Shown: in pieces, positions 63,731-64,000 of the stretch
Numbering within the stretch: position 1 is the first letter of the stretch
Layout of the letters: the number at the start of each line of letters is the position of its first letter
Origin: Pyropia haitanensis
Lineage: Eukaryota > Rhodophyta > Bangiophyceae > Bangiales > Bangiaceae
DNA length: 64,000 bases
Direction: 5' to 3'
Assembly (NCBI GenBank): GCA_008729055.1
Contig: SDUX01000003.1
Location: 1,550,001 to 1,614,000 of the forward strand
Program-made: the position numbers and the translations under genes
Notes under the pieces: model-generated
The model's input: the letters and a program-made list of their open reading frames with translations, nothing else
Database searches by the model: none
What the model was told of the DNA's origin: nothing

Positions 63731-64000
63731 CCCGCTTCTGCCCTCCGGCCCCCGCCGCTGCCCGGCCCGCGGCCCCGGCCGCCTGTGCCCCGGCATCCGG
63801 CCCCCGGCCCCCGGCGCCCAGTCCCCGTCGTCCGGCACCCGCCGCAGCGTCGCGTGCCGGCGGGGGGCGTGGCGACCGCCGGGGTAGGGACGGCGTCCGT
63901 GGCAACGGGCGGCGGGGGACTGCGGGGGCCGTCGAGGGGCGGCGGGGAGGGGGGGCCGTGGTGGCCGCCGGGGGGGGGCGGCTGGCGTGGCCTCTGGGGG

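Noticed and set aside
1..64000. CRISPR arrays, bacterial operons, replication origins, insertion sequences
   Set aside because: Gene content, introns and organelle-targeting leaders are eukaryotic. The tandem repeats lack spacer structure and no bacterial transposase was recognised.

Overview
The window looks like nuclear DNA from a photosynthetic eukaryote with an extremely GC-rich genome. Most of it is C/G-dense, with long G or C homopolymers and (GCC)n/(GGC)n tracts. The recognisable genes are eukaryotic: eIF3i, an eIF2B-beta-like subunit, an FBXO9-like F-box protein, YIPF6, a mitochondrial-type carrier, a two-finger C2H2 protein and an AIFM2/FSP1-like oxidoreductase. Several others belong to plastid or organelle families: the Alb3 insertase, an RsmD-like rRNA methyltransferase, a TIGR01777/SulA-like epimerase, a DUF760 protein, a TilS-like lysidine synthetase and an EamA transporter. 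Introns are few and short (about 190-380 nt) with ordinary GT-AG ends. A bangiophyte red alga (Porphyra/Pyropia type) would fit the composition and sparse introns, but that is inference; other GC-rich algae are not excluded.

Layout: 0-1.4 kb, 3' part of an EamA transporter. 2.2-7.8 kb, a large palindromic element: a 2.5-kb, less GC-rich imperfect hairpin sits between (CCG)n/(GGC)n tracts and is bounded by mirrored triple-GTATAC ends. 9-17 kb, SulA-like (+), AIFM2-like (-) and FBXO9-like (-) genes, all crossing homopolymers that shift the reading frame. 17.6-29.8 kb, a cleaner gene cluster: eIF3i, RsmD-like, two orphan genes and YIPF6. 30-35.6 kb, a presequence-bearing orphan, a secreted spondin-domain protein and TilS-like. 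35.6-39.7 kb, no supported gene. 39.7-41 kb, a DUF202/VTC1-like membrane protein with a 19-nt microexon. 42.8-44.4 kb, a second AT-richer island bounded by 26-bp perfect inverted repeats. 45.9-48 kb, a SAM-carrier-like gene and a C2H2 gene in convergent orientation. 48-55.5 kb, mostly unassigned, with a minisatellite and a broken kinase-like gene. 55.5-61.6 kb, Alb3, eIF2B-beta-like and DUF760 genes. 61.6-64 kb, non-coding, with a higher-order GC satellite.

The genes do not form an operon or pathway; they are independent housekeeping and organelle-biogenesis genes. Two themes stand out: palindromic, compositionally distinct elements, and conserved genes whose frames break exactly at G/C homopolymers. 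The second is most simply read as base-calling or assembly length error, though pseudogenisation cannot be excluded from sequence alone. All coordinates, splice sites and family calls were made by eye.
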